Source: Legionella jordanis (lineage in GTDB: Bacteria; Pseudomonadota; Gammaproteobacteria; Legionellales; Legionellaceae). Taken from it: a DNA stretch of 64,000 bases. The position numbers and the translations under genes were made by a program. Positions 27,648 to 38,151 of the stretch are shown here, in pieces. The stretch's first letter is position 1, and every line of letters starts with the position of its first letter. The stretch is from NCBI RefSeq assembly GCF_900637635.1, contig NZ_LR134383.1, positions 454,501-518,500 of the forward strand, given 5' to 3'. The notes below the pieces were generated by a model. The model made no database searches. It was not told where the DNA came from and saw only the letters and a program-made list of their open reading frames with translations.

Positions 27648-27901
27648 GACGTGACTCCAGGATGTTCGATAATTAATTCAGCTTTGTATAAATTCAAGGC
27701 ATTCGCCAGGCGAATTGGCCGGGTGTAAAATACAAGAGCGGTTTTATAGCAAAAAAAGACTCAATATGCAATGCTTTAAAGTTTGTAGCTGGCCAAAGAG
27801 AGTCTTTATTCAAAAATAATAAACTTCTTTAGCTTATCATATGATCACAAACTTGTCAGTAAGCGTTATAATCCCCAGCCATTAAATTCAGAGTCAAATC
27901 G

Positions 27902-28567
27902 ATGAGAACGATTAAAAGTTTTGTTATGCGCGGTGGGCGCATCAGCAATCGTCAGCAACAGGCCTTGGACTGTTGGTTAAAAGAATTTGAGCTTCCCTCG
28001 GACAATGGATTGTGGGATTTTGAGCAAATTTTTAAACGCAAAGCTGATGTGATTGTTGAAATTGGTTTTGGCATGGGACACTCGTTGTTGCTCATGGCAA
28101 AAGGGCAGCCTGATTGTGATTTCATCGGGATTGAAGTGCATCGTGCCGGAGTGGGGAGCCTGGCTGCGGACTTGCATGAGCAGGGCATTGATAATGTCGC
28201 TATTGCATCCCATGACGCTGTTGAAGTGTTTAAGAACTGCATCCCAGATCATTCACTGGCTGGTATTCAAATTTTTTTCCCCGATCCCTGGCCTAAGAAA
28301 AAACATCATAAACGTCGTTTGATACAAGCTGATTTCATACGTTTACTGACGCAAAAACTGAAGCCGGGTGGCTTTGTGCATTGTGCGACCGATTGGCAAG
28401 AGTATGCAGAGCACATGCTTAGTGTATTATCAGCAGAGCCTCAATTGCACAATACGGTCGAAAGCGGATTTTCCCCGCGGCCAGCACATCGCCCTCTTAC
28501 AAAATTTGAGCAGCGGGGCTGTAAATTAGGCCACGGTGTCTGGGATTTAATTTTTAAAAAGCAATAA
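27902..28567 (+). CDS. trmB: tRNA (guanine-N7)-methyltransferase
   Basis: Methylates G46 in tRNA variable loops using SAM. Motif I is IVEIGFGMGHSLLLMA (about residues 52-66). IFFPDPWPKKKHHKRRL and the C-terminal LTKFEQRGCKLGHGVWDL are hallmarks of TrmB. 221 residues, complete. A hairpin terminator follows. Confidence 0.95.
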   Translation: MRTIKSFVMRGGRISNRQQQALDCWLKEFELPSDNGLWDFEQIFKRKADVIVEIGFGMGHSLLLMAKGQPDCDFIGIEVHRAGVGSLAADLHEQGIDNVAIASHDAVEVFKNCIPDHSLAGIQIFFPDPWPKKKHHKRRLIQADFIRLLTQKLKPGGFVHCATDWQEYAEHMLSVLSAEPQLHNTVESGFSPRPAHRPLTKFEQRGCKLGHGVWDLIFKKQ

Positions 28568-28586
28568 CGACGTTGTTGTCACAATG

Positions 28587-28610
28587 AAACCGCAGAATAA
28601 TCTGCGGTTT
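28587..28610 (+). terminator. Terminator of trmB
   Basis: AAACCGCAGA / TCTGCGGTTT forms a perfect 10-bp stem with a 4-nt loop, 19 nt after the trmB stop. Confidence 0.75.
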
Positions 28611-28714
28611 AAGTTCAAATGAGTAATTGAAGGAGTTTTTGATCTTCAATTATCCAATATGTAAAATGACTTTTCTGCAGCCACTACTTAAACTTTGGGG
28701 AGAATCAAATCACC

Positions 28715-30061
28715 ATGGATATAATTAAAAAAATAAATCAGGTGCTTGAAAATTATGAAGAATTTACTCATTTAATTGAAGAAGAACTTAAGACCGATCC
28801 CGATGTACTAAGGAATTTTTTTATTTCCGCCACAGGCAAGCCTCAGACAGTTTTAGACTATCTAATTGAGCGTCATTCAGAAGAGTTGAATTTACAAAAA
28901 CAAATTCAATGGCTTTTGGAGAAGGAAGTCGATTTGAATTTAAATCAACCTGTTCATTTAGCGCTTAAACTTAAAAAAAAGGATATAGCCGCACTATTGC
29001 TTCATTCGCGGGCAGAAAACAAGGAGGAGGGCAATGCAACACTCAATCTGAACGCCCGTGACGTGGAGGGGAAAAGTCTAGTTTATCGGCTGATTTATGT
29101 GGCTGAAATCGAACTCCTCGCTCGTTGCATTAAATTGGGTATGAATGTTAATCAGCCAAGTCCAATTAAACCTGAAATGGATGCCCCTCAAATTCAACCC
29201 TTACATCAGGCAATTATTAGCAATTTCATAGGTGGTGTTGCGCAATTGATCCAAGCCGGTGCCCAACTCGATAACCTCTATTACCCATCAAAAGAAAATT
29301 CATTGTTGTTGGCTGCACGCAAAGGCCATATAGAAATTATCGAAATTATCCTGAATAATTTGCAACAATTTAAAAGTGAAGAAGAAAAGAGACAATTTTT
29401 AAATTCAAAAAACAGTTCTGGGCAAACAGCTATTGATGTCTTATGTTTGCAATTACGTGATAAAAAAACAAGCAAACAAGCCATTCGTGGCATCGCCATG
29501 TTGCTTTGCCATGGCGTAGAAGCACCGGATAATCCTTCACTCTCTTCGCTGCTTATGGGTTACCGCAAAGAATTATTCAAAGAGATTAAAAGCTACAGTC
29601 AAAAATCACCAAGCTATGCGGCTTCATTCTTGCGTCGTTGCCATAACAAACTGGATCCATTACACAGCATTATGTATGCAAAAAACTCTTGGGAACAATC
29701 ATTCAAACAGTTATTTGGCATAGCAGATGATTTGGCTTTTGAAATGGAAACCCTGGTACCTCCCAGGCCTGCGCTTAAACAAGAAGATGCAGAATTGGCC
29801 GTCATCAAGGGTGAAGCCGAAGAACAATTTGAAGAAAATGAGCTTCTGTTTGCTGAATTTCTGAAACGTTATCAAGATGCGCTTAAATCCGTTACATTTT
29901 TTAATCGCTGGAGTGGGATGCTTCACAATGTAAGCCAAGGGCAGGTAACAAATTGGGAAAGTGTCAAGGCTTATGCTGACTTAAATCCGAAGTCACGAAC
30001 CGCAAGAATTGTCCATGAGATGACCAGTTCTACTGAAATTCATCTGGATTTTCATAAGTAA
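28715..30061 (+). CDS. Ankyrin-repeat protein, AnkC/LegA12-like effector
   Basis: 448 residues with ankyrin-type helices in the N-terminal half, for example PVHLALKLKKKDIAALLLH (about 78-96) and SLLLAARKGHIEIIEIILNN (about 194-213). A helical C-terminal region follows. GGGGAGA provides the ribosome site before the ATG. In L. pneumophila the ankyrin effector AnkC/LegA12 lies beside trmB and hflK, and the same context here supports orthology. It is probably exported by Dot/Icm to the host. The host target is unknown. Confidence 0.72.
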   Translation: MDIIKKINQVLENYEEFTHLIEEELKTDPDVLRNFFISATGKPQTVLDYLIERHSEELNLQKQIQWLLEKEVDLNLNQPVHLALKLKKKDIAALLLHSRAENKEEGNATLNLNARDVEGKSLVYRLIYVAEIELLARCIKLGMNVNQPSPIKPEMDAPQIQPLHQAIISNFIGGVAQLIQAGAQLDNLYYPSKENSLLLAARKGHIEIIEIILNNLQQFKSEEEKRQFLNSKNSSGQTAIDVLCLQLRDKKTSKQAIRGIAMLLCHGVEAPDNPSLSSLLMGYRKELFKEIKSYSQKSPSYAASFLRRCHNKLDPLHSIMYAKNSWEQSFKQLFGIADDLAFEMETLVPPRPALKQEDAELAVIKGEAEEQFEENELLFAEFLKRYQDALKSVTFFNRWSGMLHNVSQGQVTNWESVKAYADLNPKSRTARIVHEMTSSTEIHLDFHK

Positions 30062-30143
30062 TAACCAATTTGCTCTCCCGTCTTATCTTGCTTAAAGCGA
30101 TTAGACCCCATAGAATTCTATTTTTTGTAGGCGGGAGAGATAG

Positions 30144-31286
30144 ATGGGATGGAATGAGCCAGATAAAGGCAAAGATCCATGGAGTGGTAAAAATCAGCCA
30201 CCTGATTTGGATGAGGCATTGAAACGCTTTCAGGAAAAATTGAAAAGAACTTTTTTTGGCGGTTCTAATAAGCCTGACAAAGAAACCTCTAACAAGAAAA
30301 ATGCTGGCTTTTTAATTTCAATGGCTGTGCTGATTGTGTTTATTCTATGGGTTTTATCTGGAATTTTCATTGTGGATCCTGCTGAACAGGCCGTCATACT
30401 TCGCTTCGGAAAGTACGTTGAAACAGTAGGTCCAGGCCCCCATTGGATTCCCCGAATTATCGAATCCAAAATTGTCCAGGATGTTGATCGCGTTTCTCAC
30501 TACTCTTATACAGGGCAAATGCTGACAAAAGATGAGAACCTGGTTTCTGTTTCAGTGATTGTACAGTATCGAATCGGCGATCTTGAAAACTATCTTTTTA
30601 ATGTAGCTAATCCTGAGGAAAGCTTACAGCAAGCCACTTCAAGCGCTTTAAGGCAAGTGATTGGCACCACCACATTTGATCAAATCATTACTGAGGGTCG
30701 GGAAGCTTGGGGCAACAATGTTCAGGATACGTTAACAAAGACCCTGGATCGTTATAAAACAGGAATTGTAATTGTGAATGTTTCACCACAGCCCGCCCGC
30801 GCGCCTGAAGATGTGCAGGATGCCTTTGATGATGCGATGAAGGCCCGAGAGGATGAAAAGCGGTTTAAGGAGCAAGCCTTGGCATACCAGGCCCGTGTTG
30901 TTCCCATAGCCCAGGGGAATGCCAAACGCATATTGCAAGAGGCTCGCGCCCATGCTCAACAAGTGATTTTACGAGCTAAAGGTGAGGTTGCGGAGTTTTT
31001 GGCTCTGCTTCCACAATATACCCTGGCTCCTGCGGTGACTTCTGAGCGGATGTATTTGGAAAGCATGCAACAAGTATTGAGTAAAAGCAGCAAAATTATC
31101 GTTGATAATAAGTCTGGGAATTTACTCTATCTGCCTCTGGAGAAATTACTGGGTACGAAACCCATTGAGTCCCCAGCAATGCAGGCGGCAGGCAAAAAAG
31201 ATCAGAATACGGCGAGCAATGAGAATTCGATAGTGGGAGATAGAACAACTCGCAGACGCACCTATCAATCTGGAGGGAATGACTAA
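30144..31286 (+). CDS. hflK: FtsH protease modulator HflK
   Basis: SPFH/band-7 membrane protein of 380 residues that forms a large complex with HflC around FtsH. The Gly/Asp-rich cytoplasmic N-terminus (EPDKGKDPWSG) precedes one membrane helix (about 53-75). The band-7 domain follows, with VDPAEQAVILRFGKYVETVG and a coiled-coil C-terminal half. The ATG has a GGGAGAG site. Its stop overlaps the hflC start by one base, indicating coupled translation. Confidence 0.95.
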   Translation: MGWNEPDKGKDPWSGKNQPPDLDEALKRFQEKLKRTFFGGSNKPDKETSNKKNAGFLISMAVLIVFILWVLSGIFIVDPAEQAVILRFGKYVETVGPGPHWIPRIIESKIVQDVDRVSHYSYTGQMLTKDENLVSVSVIVQYRIGDLENYLFNVANPEESLQQATSSALRQVIGTTTFDQIITEGREAWGNNVQDTLTKTLDRYKTGIVIVNVSPQPARAPEDVQDAFDDAMKAREDEKRFKEQALAYQARVVPIAQGNAKRILQEARAHAQQVILRAKGEVAEFLALLPQYTLAPAVTSERMYLESMQQVLSKSSKIIVDNKSGNLLYLPLEKLLGTKPIESPAMQAAGKKDQNTASNENSIVGDRTTRRRTYQSGGND

Positions 31287-32203
31287 TGAATGCAACAAAA
31301 ACCACTTTAGCCATTCTTGGGTTTGTTATTCTGATTATCCTCTTTGCAAGTGTTTTTACCATCACGCAAGGTCAGCACGGCATTTTGCTCCGTTTAGGAC
31401 GGCTTGTTCTTGAGAGTGATACGAAAAAGGTAAAAATTTTGGGGCCTGGCCTTCATGTGAAAACCCCCTTTATTGAAAACGTCCGCATATTTGATACGCG
31501 TATACAAACCTTAGACATTAAGTCCTCACGTATTGTAACCAAGGAGAAGAAGGACATTATTGTGGGGTATTATGTCAAATGGAAAATTGATGATTTGGCA
31601 CAATATTATAAGTCAACAGGCGGGAATGAGTTCAAAGCAGAAACTCTGCTTGAGCAACAGCTGAATACATACCTGCGCGCCGAAATTGGTAAACGGGTTA
31701 TTTCAGAGGTGTCAGGCAGCCGCGATGACGTCACCGAAAAATTGCGGGATAAAGCACAGGAACAAGCCGCTCAATTGGGAATTCGCATTATTGATGTGCG
31801 AATCAAGGGTCTGGAATTCCCTGAAAATACCAGCAATAATATTTTCCAGTTCATGCGGGCCAATATGCAAAGAATCGCGAATAGCCATCGGGCGGATGGA
31901 AATGCGGCAGCCGAGGCGGTTAGGGCAGCGGCTGACGCAGAGGTCACTGTGTTGCTGGCCCAGGCGCAAAGTCAAGGCCAACAAATTAGAGCTGGCGGAC
32001 AGGCGGAAGCGGCTAAAATTTATGCCGATGCTTTTAACCAAAATCCAGACTTTTTTGCCTTTTACCGCAGTTTGAAAGCTTATGAAGCCAGTTTTAATAA
32101 TAAGCAATCGATTCTTGTATTAGACCAAAGCAGCGCATTTTTTGATTATTTCCGCAGTGGTCTGGTAAAACTTAATGGCACTGGCCTGAAAAAACCTTTA
32201 TAA
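31286..32203 (+). CDS. hflC: FtsH protease modulator HflC
   Basis: Partner of HflK, 305 residues, with one N-terminal membrane helix (TTLAILGFVILIILFASVF) and the SPFH domain (TQGQHGILLRLGRL). The Ala/Glu-rich coiled coil carries the conserved RADGNAAAEAVRAAADAE. It is translated from an ATG that overlaps the hflK stop and is followed by a strong terminator. Confidence 0.95.
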   Translation: MNATKTTLAILGFVILIILFASVFTITQGQHGILLRLGRLVLESDTKKVKILGPGLHVKTPFIENVRIFDTRIQTLDIKSSRIVTKEKKDIIVGYYVKWKIDDLAQYYKSTGGNEFKAETLLEQQLNTYLRAEIGKRVISEVSGSRDDVTEKLRDKAQEQAAQLGIRIIDVRIKGLEFPENTSNNIFQFMRANMQRIANSHRADGNAAAEAVRAAADAEVTVLLAQAQSQGQQIRAGGQAEAAKIYADAFNQNPDFFAFYRSLKAYEASFNNKQSILVLDQSSAFFDYFRSGLVKLNGTGLKKPL

Positions 32204-32223
32204 TATTTAATTTTGTCGAAACG

Positions 32224-32249
32224 GGGTTAAGCACGCTTAACCCTTTTTT
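32224..32249 (+). terminator. Terminator between hflC and the DUF2065 gene
   Basis: GGGTTAAG and CTTAACCC form an 8-bp stem with a 4-nt loop, followed by TTTTTT. It ends just before the ribosome site of the next gene, so some attenuation of purA expression is possible. Confidence 0.8.
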
Positions 32250-32265
32250 ATTGGAGGTTGTTGTG

Positions 32266-32460
32266 GTGATTGCTTTCCTCGAAGCATTAGCTTTATTGCT
32301 TGTGTTTGAGGGATTAATGCCATTTTCTTCACCCGTGAAATGGAAGCAAATGTTGCGCAAGTTTATTGGACTGGATGAGAAAGTATTGCGTATAACCGGG
32401 TTTATCAGCATGTCGGTGGGAGTTATTCTTCTCACCATTGTTCATCAATTTGCAGAGTAA
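32266..32460 (+). CDS. DUF2065 family membrane protein (YjeT-like)
   Basis: Small protein of about 64 residues with two hydrophobic helices (about 2-20 and 43-61). The conserved loop and the segment LRITGFISMSVGVILL match DUF2065, a family commonly encoded between hflC and purA. The start is a GTG at 32266 (or 32263), because TTGGAGG at 32251 is the ribosome site and not a start. Function is unknown. Confidence 0.75.
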   Translation: MIAFLEALALLLVFEGLMPFSSPVKWKQMLRKFIGLDEKVLRITGFISMSVGVILLTIVHQFAE

Positions 32461-33768
<1,308 letters not shown>

Positions 33769-33799
33769 CTTTTGGTTTGACATGCCCATTAAACTCCCA

Positions 33800-33835
33800 A
33801 CTATTCTGGGCTAGAATAGACTAGCCCAGAATAGT
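33800..33835. terminator. 15-bp perfect hairpin after purA
   Basis: ACTATTCTGGGCTAG and its exact reverse complement are separated by AATAGA. The stem is very long for a terminator and has no T-run, so an mRNA stability element is also possible. Confidence 0.65.
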
Positions 33836-33941
33836 ACAAACATTCTTAAAACTAATTCTGTAATCCCCCCTTGATCTTCACTAAACTAAACACAGCAAGT
33901 AAATTTCTGTTCAAATTTTCTAATGGTGAAATGGAGGTGCC

Positions 33942-34907
33942 ATGAATTTTTTTAAATACATACAGGAAAATCAGCCGGTTAGCATCACCGGTGCAATCGC
34001 CCATTCCTATTATTGGCTCACAACACTGGGTTGGAATGACATCGTTTACAAAAACCCTAACTTTAAAGCGGATGCACACCCAAATGGCGGGATAGTGTTG
34101 GTCTGTGTGCCAGGTACGGCGGATCAACCTGGTTCCTTTATGCGTATTGTGGAGCGCTTACTTAAAAAAGGCTTAGCCGACTATATATCCACTGTATATA
34201 TTGTCGCCTTTAATCACCGCTACCAAGGAAAGGGGATTCGTTTTTTTTCGCAACAATTAATAGACAAAATTAAAGCTTATGGTCATAAAGATGTGATTTT
34301 AATGGGCCATTCACGAGGGGGCTTAATTATTTCAGAGGCAGCAGAGTATCGGACCGAGAGTGCTGGCATTAGAGTTCATGCACTTTTTCCCATCTGTGCG
34401 CCTTTCAATGGCTCACCCTTAGCCATGGAACCATTGTCTTCTGTGTCAACCTCAGTCAGGCAAATGGAACCTAATAGCCCTTTTTTGCAAAAGTTAAACG
34501 AGGACATAGGCAATTCTAGTCTTTACTATTGCTTTATTGGTGCCGAAGAGGATGGCATTGTTCCACCGGAGTATGCTTATGTAAAAGACTATGTAGATAA
34601 ACATCCTGAGTCGCGAATTTTGTTTGATAGACACACTCATTTGTCCATAATGTCTTCGCATCGAATGGTTGATTTTATGGACAGTGAATTAGCTAAAATT
34701 GGTCAAGGATTGCAGTTGCAAAGCCCAGAGCCAACTTCTCAAAAGGATGTTTCAAAAGGAATTTCTGGGTCAGCCACACCCAATTTAAACGCAACCAGTC
34801 CGGTTTACTCTGAGACAATTAAAATGGATGATTTGTTTGATGATTTTGTCTTCATCGAACCTGAGGAACATGAAGAGAATGACCATTCCATAAAATGTCG
34901 ATTTTAA
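33942..34907 (+). CDS. Alpha/beta hydrolase with acidic tail, candidate effector
   Basis: 321 residues. The hydrolase core carries VLVCVPGTADQPGSF, the nucleophile elbow ILMGHSRGGLII (S124), a possible acid D204 in EEDGIVPPE, and His residues near 231-233 (DRHTHLSIM). After about residue 250 a linker leads to an acidic tail with EPEEHEEN, which resembles the E-block signal of some Dot/Icm substrates. There is no signal peptide. A lipase/esterase-type effector is an inference and the substrate is unknown. Confidence 0.7.
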   Translation: MNFFKYIQENQPVSITGAIAHSYYWLTTLGWNDIVYKNPNFKADAHPNGGIVLVCVPGTADQPGSFMRIVERLLKKGLADYISTVYIVAFNHRYQGKGIRFFSQQLIDKIKAYGHKDVILMGHSRGGLIISEAAEYRTESAGIRVHALFPICAPFNGSPLAMEPLSSVSTSVRQMEPNSPFLQKLNEDIGNSSLYYCFIGAEEDGIVPPEYAYVKDYVDKHPESRILFDRHTHLSIMSSHRMVDFMDSELAKIGQGLQLQSPEPTSQKDVSKGISGSATPNLNATSPVYSETIKMDDLFDDFVFIEPEEHEENDHSIKCRF

Positions 34908-34920
34908 TATCATGTGTGCT

Positions 34921-34955
34921 CACGTTGTACATGACAGAGTTTCAGGTACAACGTG
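34921..34955. terminator. Inverted repeat between convergent genes
   Basis: CACGTTGTAC and GTACAACGTG form a 10-bp stem with a 15-nt loop between the two convergent genes. It may be a bidirectional terminator. Confidence 0.5.
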
Positions 34956-34966
34956 TTGAACTTAAA

Positions 34967-36439
34967 TTAATATTGGGCTTCGAACTGATGAAATTGCTGT
35001 TCCAGTTGCCATTGCAATTTCGCCTTTGCATTTTGTGCAAGGAACTGTTTGCAACTGCTGCTATCCAGGTCTTGGCATTCGGGAACCAGTTTTGCTTGAC
35101 TGGGTTGGGCCCACAGGCTTTTGCCGGGAAGGAAGCTGTAAGTTAGGGCATTACGACTAATTTGCTTTAAAGTGGGGTAATCCACATGATGCTCCAAAAC
35201 GGCAATTTGATATTCGCGAGTTAAATCCGTTCGCAATACCCCCTCATCATCCGTGGATAAAACAACAGGAACTTGATGTTTTAAATAATAAGATAAGGGA
35301 TGGTTCTGTCCATATACATTAAGGATTTTGCGGTTGCTGGTTAGGTTAATTTCAACGGCGATGGCATGTTCGGCCATCTTCTTTAAGAGCTCTTCGGCAT
35401 TCTCTTCAAATGCAATGGCTGTTCCATGACCTACTCTTTCGGCGTGGCCTTGGTTAATCGCTTCCTGAATATGAAAATTCAAATCCCAGGGTGCAACCAA
35501 TTCTTGATTCAATTCGCCGGCATGCAAGCTGATGTGAACGGATGGATAAGCGTGGTGTAAGAAATTAATAATGCTCATTTGTTTGCGATAATCACGCAGT
35601 GAAATGAAGCCATCTTCTGCTTGAACCAGATTAATCCCTACGATATCCGTTGACCGTGCTGCGGCAGCAAAAGCTGTTAGAGCTTGGGCAAACACTTTTT
35701 CCAGAGGCTGCTCGCGCAAGATATAATACTGGAATTTTACTGTTAATTGGCAAGCGCCTTGTCGGTTATCATTATCACAGCCTAAATTTTTCCTGGCCTT
35801 TTGCAATAGGGCTTGCGCTTCCTTGATGGAAAAATCAATGTTTCTCTGAAAGTCCTTATTGGCCAACAATTCATTCTTTGCAGTGGCAAAATTCTTGCTC
35901 AACAAATCGGGGGTGCCGAAGGATATGGAGTGGGCATCGTCAGGTAAAATCATAATTTCAAGATATTGCTCATGTTGAGCTGCAGCCCTTTGCATGACTT
36001 CAGCCAACAGTTCAGGACTGTATGCCGTTACTATGGGTATAAATTTATCAAAGGTATTAAAAAAATGGTCGTGGCTTGATTCTGCACCAGCAATGAAGTT
36101 TTTCATGGACCAAGCGGCAATGGTTTTATCGTAAATTTGTTGGTATTGAGCGATTTCCTTCACTTCAAGGCCGTTACAATGTTCAATTATTTTGCTAACC
36201 GCTAGCGTTTGTTTATCAAGGCAGTAATGCTCTCGGGCAGCAATGGCCAACATATGCTCAGGATAAGCTCCTCCTGCCAAGTGGTAATGAAGTTCACCAC
36301 CTTTGGGCATTTTTTTCAGGAAGGCATATAAAGCATTCGGTTCGGTTTTGATGGCATTGAAATATTGATCAACACTGGCAAAGGCAAGCAAATTCCAACA
36401 AACACCGACGGATAGAGCAAGAATTTTGAAAAAATGCAT
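34967..36439 (-). CDS. Exported adenosine deaminase-like protein
   Basis: 490 residues with a signal peptide (about 1-21, ending AFA). Metal-site motifs of the adenosine/AMP deaminase superfamily are present: ELHYHLAGG (His-x-His), ISLHAGE, RVGHGT and VVLSTDDEGV. The size and signal peptide match the secreted ADGF-like group rather than the cytoplasmic enzyme. It may scavenge purines outside the cytoplasm or destroy host adenosine signals. Confidence 0.83.
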   Translation of the reverse strand: MHFFKILALSVGVCWNLLAFASVDQYFNAIKTEPNALYAFLKKMPKGGELHYHLAGGAYPEHMLAIAAREHYCLDKQTLAVSKIIEHCNGLEVKEIAQYQQIYDKTIAAWSMKNFIAGAESSHDHFFNTFDKFIPIVTAYSPELLAEVMQRAAAQHEQYLEIMILPDDAHSISFGTPDLLSKNFATAKNELLANKDFQRNIDFSIKEAQALLQKARKNLGCDNDNRQGACQLTVKFQYYILREQPLEKVFAQALTAFAAAARSTDIVGINLVQAEDGFISLRDYRKQMSIINFLHHAYPSVHISLHAGELNQELVAPWDLNFHIQEAINQGHAERVGHGTAIAFEENAEELLKKMAEHAIAVEINLTSNRKILNVYGQNHPLSYYLKHQVPVVLSTDDEGVLRTDLTREYQIAVLEHHVDYPTLKQISRNALTYSFLPGKSLWAQPSQAKLVPECQDLDSSSCKQFLAQNAKAKLQWQLEQQFHQFEAQY

Positions 36440-36582
36440 GGAATATAACGAAACTCAAAACGCCATTGTACCACATTCTTGTTTTCACCACATAAGCCAC
36501 ATTATAGACTTCTAGGTTAGGATTTTATTTCTGTGTATTATTCCCCTGCATAGTTGCATTTAATTTAACAAAGGGAGAGTTT

Positions 36583-38100
36583 ATGAAGCATCTTATCAAT
36601 AATGCCTTGCGCAGCAAAAATATGAAGGAGCTGTTGCAGGCCTTGGGTATTGATGTGCATGAGAGCACAGTGGCCTGCCACAATGAAAGGATTATTTTGA
36701 GGACGAATCAATTATCCGACGCTAAAAGCTTTGCCAAAGATTTGCAAAATATATTGCAAAAAGATGACTTTAATCCTGCTCTTCGACAGACGTCAATGGC
36801 TGATTTGATTAGGGAGAGCATTGCCGAGGCTAGCTGTCAAGATGTCGAAAACCTGGCAATTCATAAAAATGCCTGTCTGGCTATATTTAACGTGCTACTC
36901 ATGTCAAAGTTTGACTATCAATTGGATGAGCACCAGGAATGCTTTGAAATTCCGTTGCCCCAACCAGCCTACGCTTCAATATTTCGTTGCTTGAATTATA
37001 AATATCTTCAGATTGAAGATGACAAAATTAAATTCAACATTAAGGAATTTCTAAAAGATCACAAAGAAGAAATCATTTTAATTGACGCTGGAAATCCTTT
37101 ATTGCTTGTTCACTCTCAATTGTTCGAAAATAAAAAAATCTTTTATGCACAAAAACCAATAAGCGAAGATGAAGTTGAAGTGACTCCTTATATGCTTGTT
37201 CCACAAGCCATCACACCGCCAACTTATCATTTTGTGTTGGATACCAGCGGCAGCATGGCTGGAGAAAAATTAAAGATACTGAAGAAATCAGTCACAGAAT
37301 TTTCAGAAGCTTTATTCCATTTTGAACCTGAAGCCAGGCTTGATCTAGTCGAGTTTAATACTACCTGCAAACCGATCGGCAACTATCGCAGAGAGAACTT
37401 TGGGCAATTGTGTGAGCACGTTAATGCTTTGGGTGCTGATGGGCTTACCCATCTTTATGCTACCTCTCTAAACAAGCTAGAATACTTGATGCAGTCTGCT
37501 AATCATAACAACGTCTTATTGTTTACAGATGGGGAAGACACCATGGAGGGAGCTGCGGGACTAAACTGTGAGCGCTCACTCAATTCTCTGGTTGCATCAA
37601 TAAAAGATTCGCCTTTGATTGCTGCCCGAAACAAGTTTTTTTTCATCCTTTATGACGTAAGTGCCCCTGAGATTTTAGTGGAAGTGGCCGAAGCTTTTGC
37701 TTCGTGCGTTATTGAGACAAGTAATCCCGATTTCATTGCTGCGCTATCAGAAAAAGGCAAGCTGCAAGACTGGGCTGCCGAAAGAGAGTTGTTCTCTTGC
37801 CAACTTGAAGTGACGAATACAGCCAATGGTTCACAGGAATTAAAACGATACGTCCGTTCTTTTAATTTGTCGGGGCAATTTGTCCGTCTTGAGCCTGTCG
37901 TGTGCAACAAAGATGTAAGATTGCATATCAGGGTTACAGACGGCAACGACCAAGTCACTCTTGAGGACGAGCACTCTATTAAGAAAACAGCAACTCATCT
38001 GCCTGGAAGTGCTAAAGCGGTAGTTACTTTTGGGATTTTCCCGACTGGGGAACAAAACAAAACCAGCACCGTTTCTCCAACTCTGCCTCAGTTTAATTAA
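36583..38100 (+). CDS. vWA-domain protein
   Basis: 505 residues. The central von Willebrand A domain (about 215-395) has an intact metal-ion-dependent adhesion site: D220-T-S-G-S224, a Thr in GADGLTHLYA and the Asp of LFTDGEDTM. The N-terminal 200 residues are helical and unfamiliar, and a beta-rich region follows the vWA domain. No signal peptide is seen, so it is either cytoplasmic or exported by Dot/Icm. An AAGGGAGAG ribosome site precedes the ATG. Confidence 0.75.
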   Translation: MKHLINNALRSKNMKELLQALGIDVHESTVACHNERIILRTNQLSDAKSFAKDLQNILQKDDFNPALRQTSMADLIRESIAEASCQDVENLAIHKNACLAIFNVLLMSKFDYQLDEHQECFEIPLPQPAYASIFRCLNYKYLQIEDDKIKFNIKEFLKDHKEEIILIDAGNPLLLVHSQLFENKKIFYAQKPISEDEVEVTPYMLVPQAITPPTYHFVLDTSGSMAGEKLKILKKSVTEFSEALFHFEPEARLDLVEFNTTCKPIGNYRRENFGQLCEHVNALGADGLTHLYATSLNKLEYLMQSANHNNVLLFTDGEDTMEGAAGLNCERSLNSLVASIKDSPLIAARNKFFFILYDVSAPEILVEVAEAFASCVIETSNPDFIAALSEKGKLQDWAAERELFSCQLEVTNTANGSQELKRYVRSFNLSGQFVRLEPVVCNKDVRLHIRVTDGNDQVTLEDEHSIKKTATHLPGSAKAVVTFGIFPTGEQNKTSTVSPTLPQFN

Positions 38101-38151
38101 CCTGTTGAGAGCAAGCGATGCTGACGCATCACTGGCTCTCACAATCTAATC

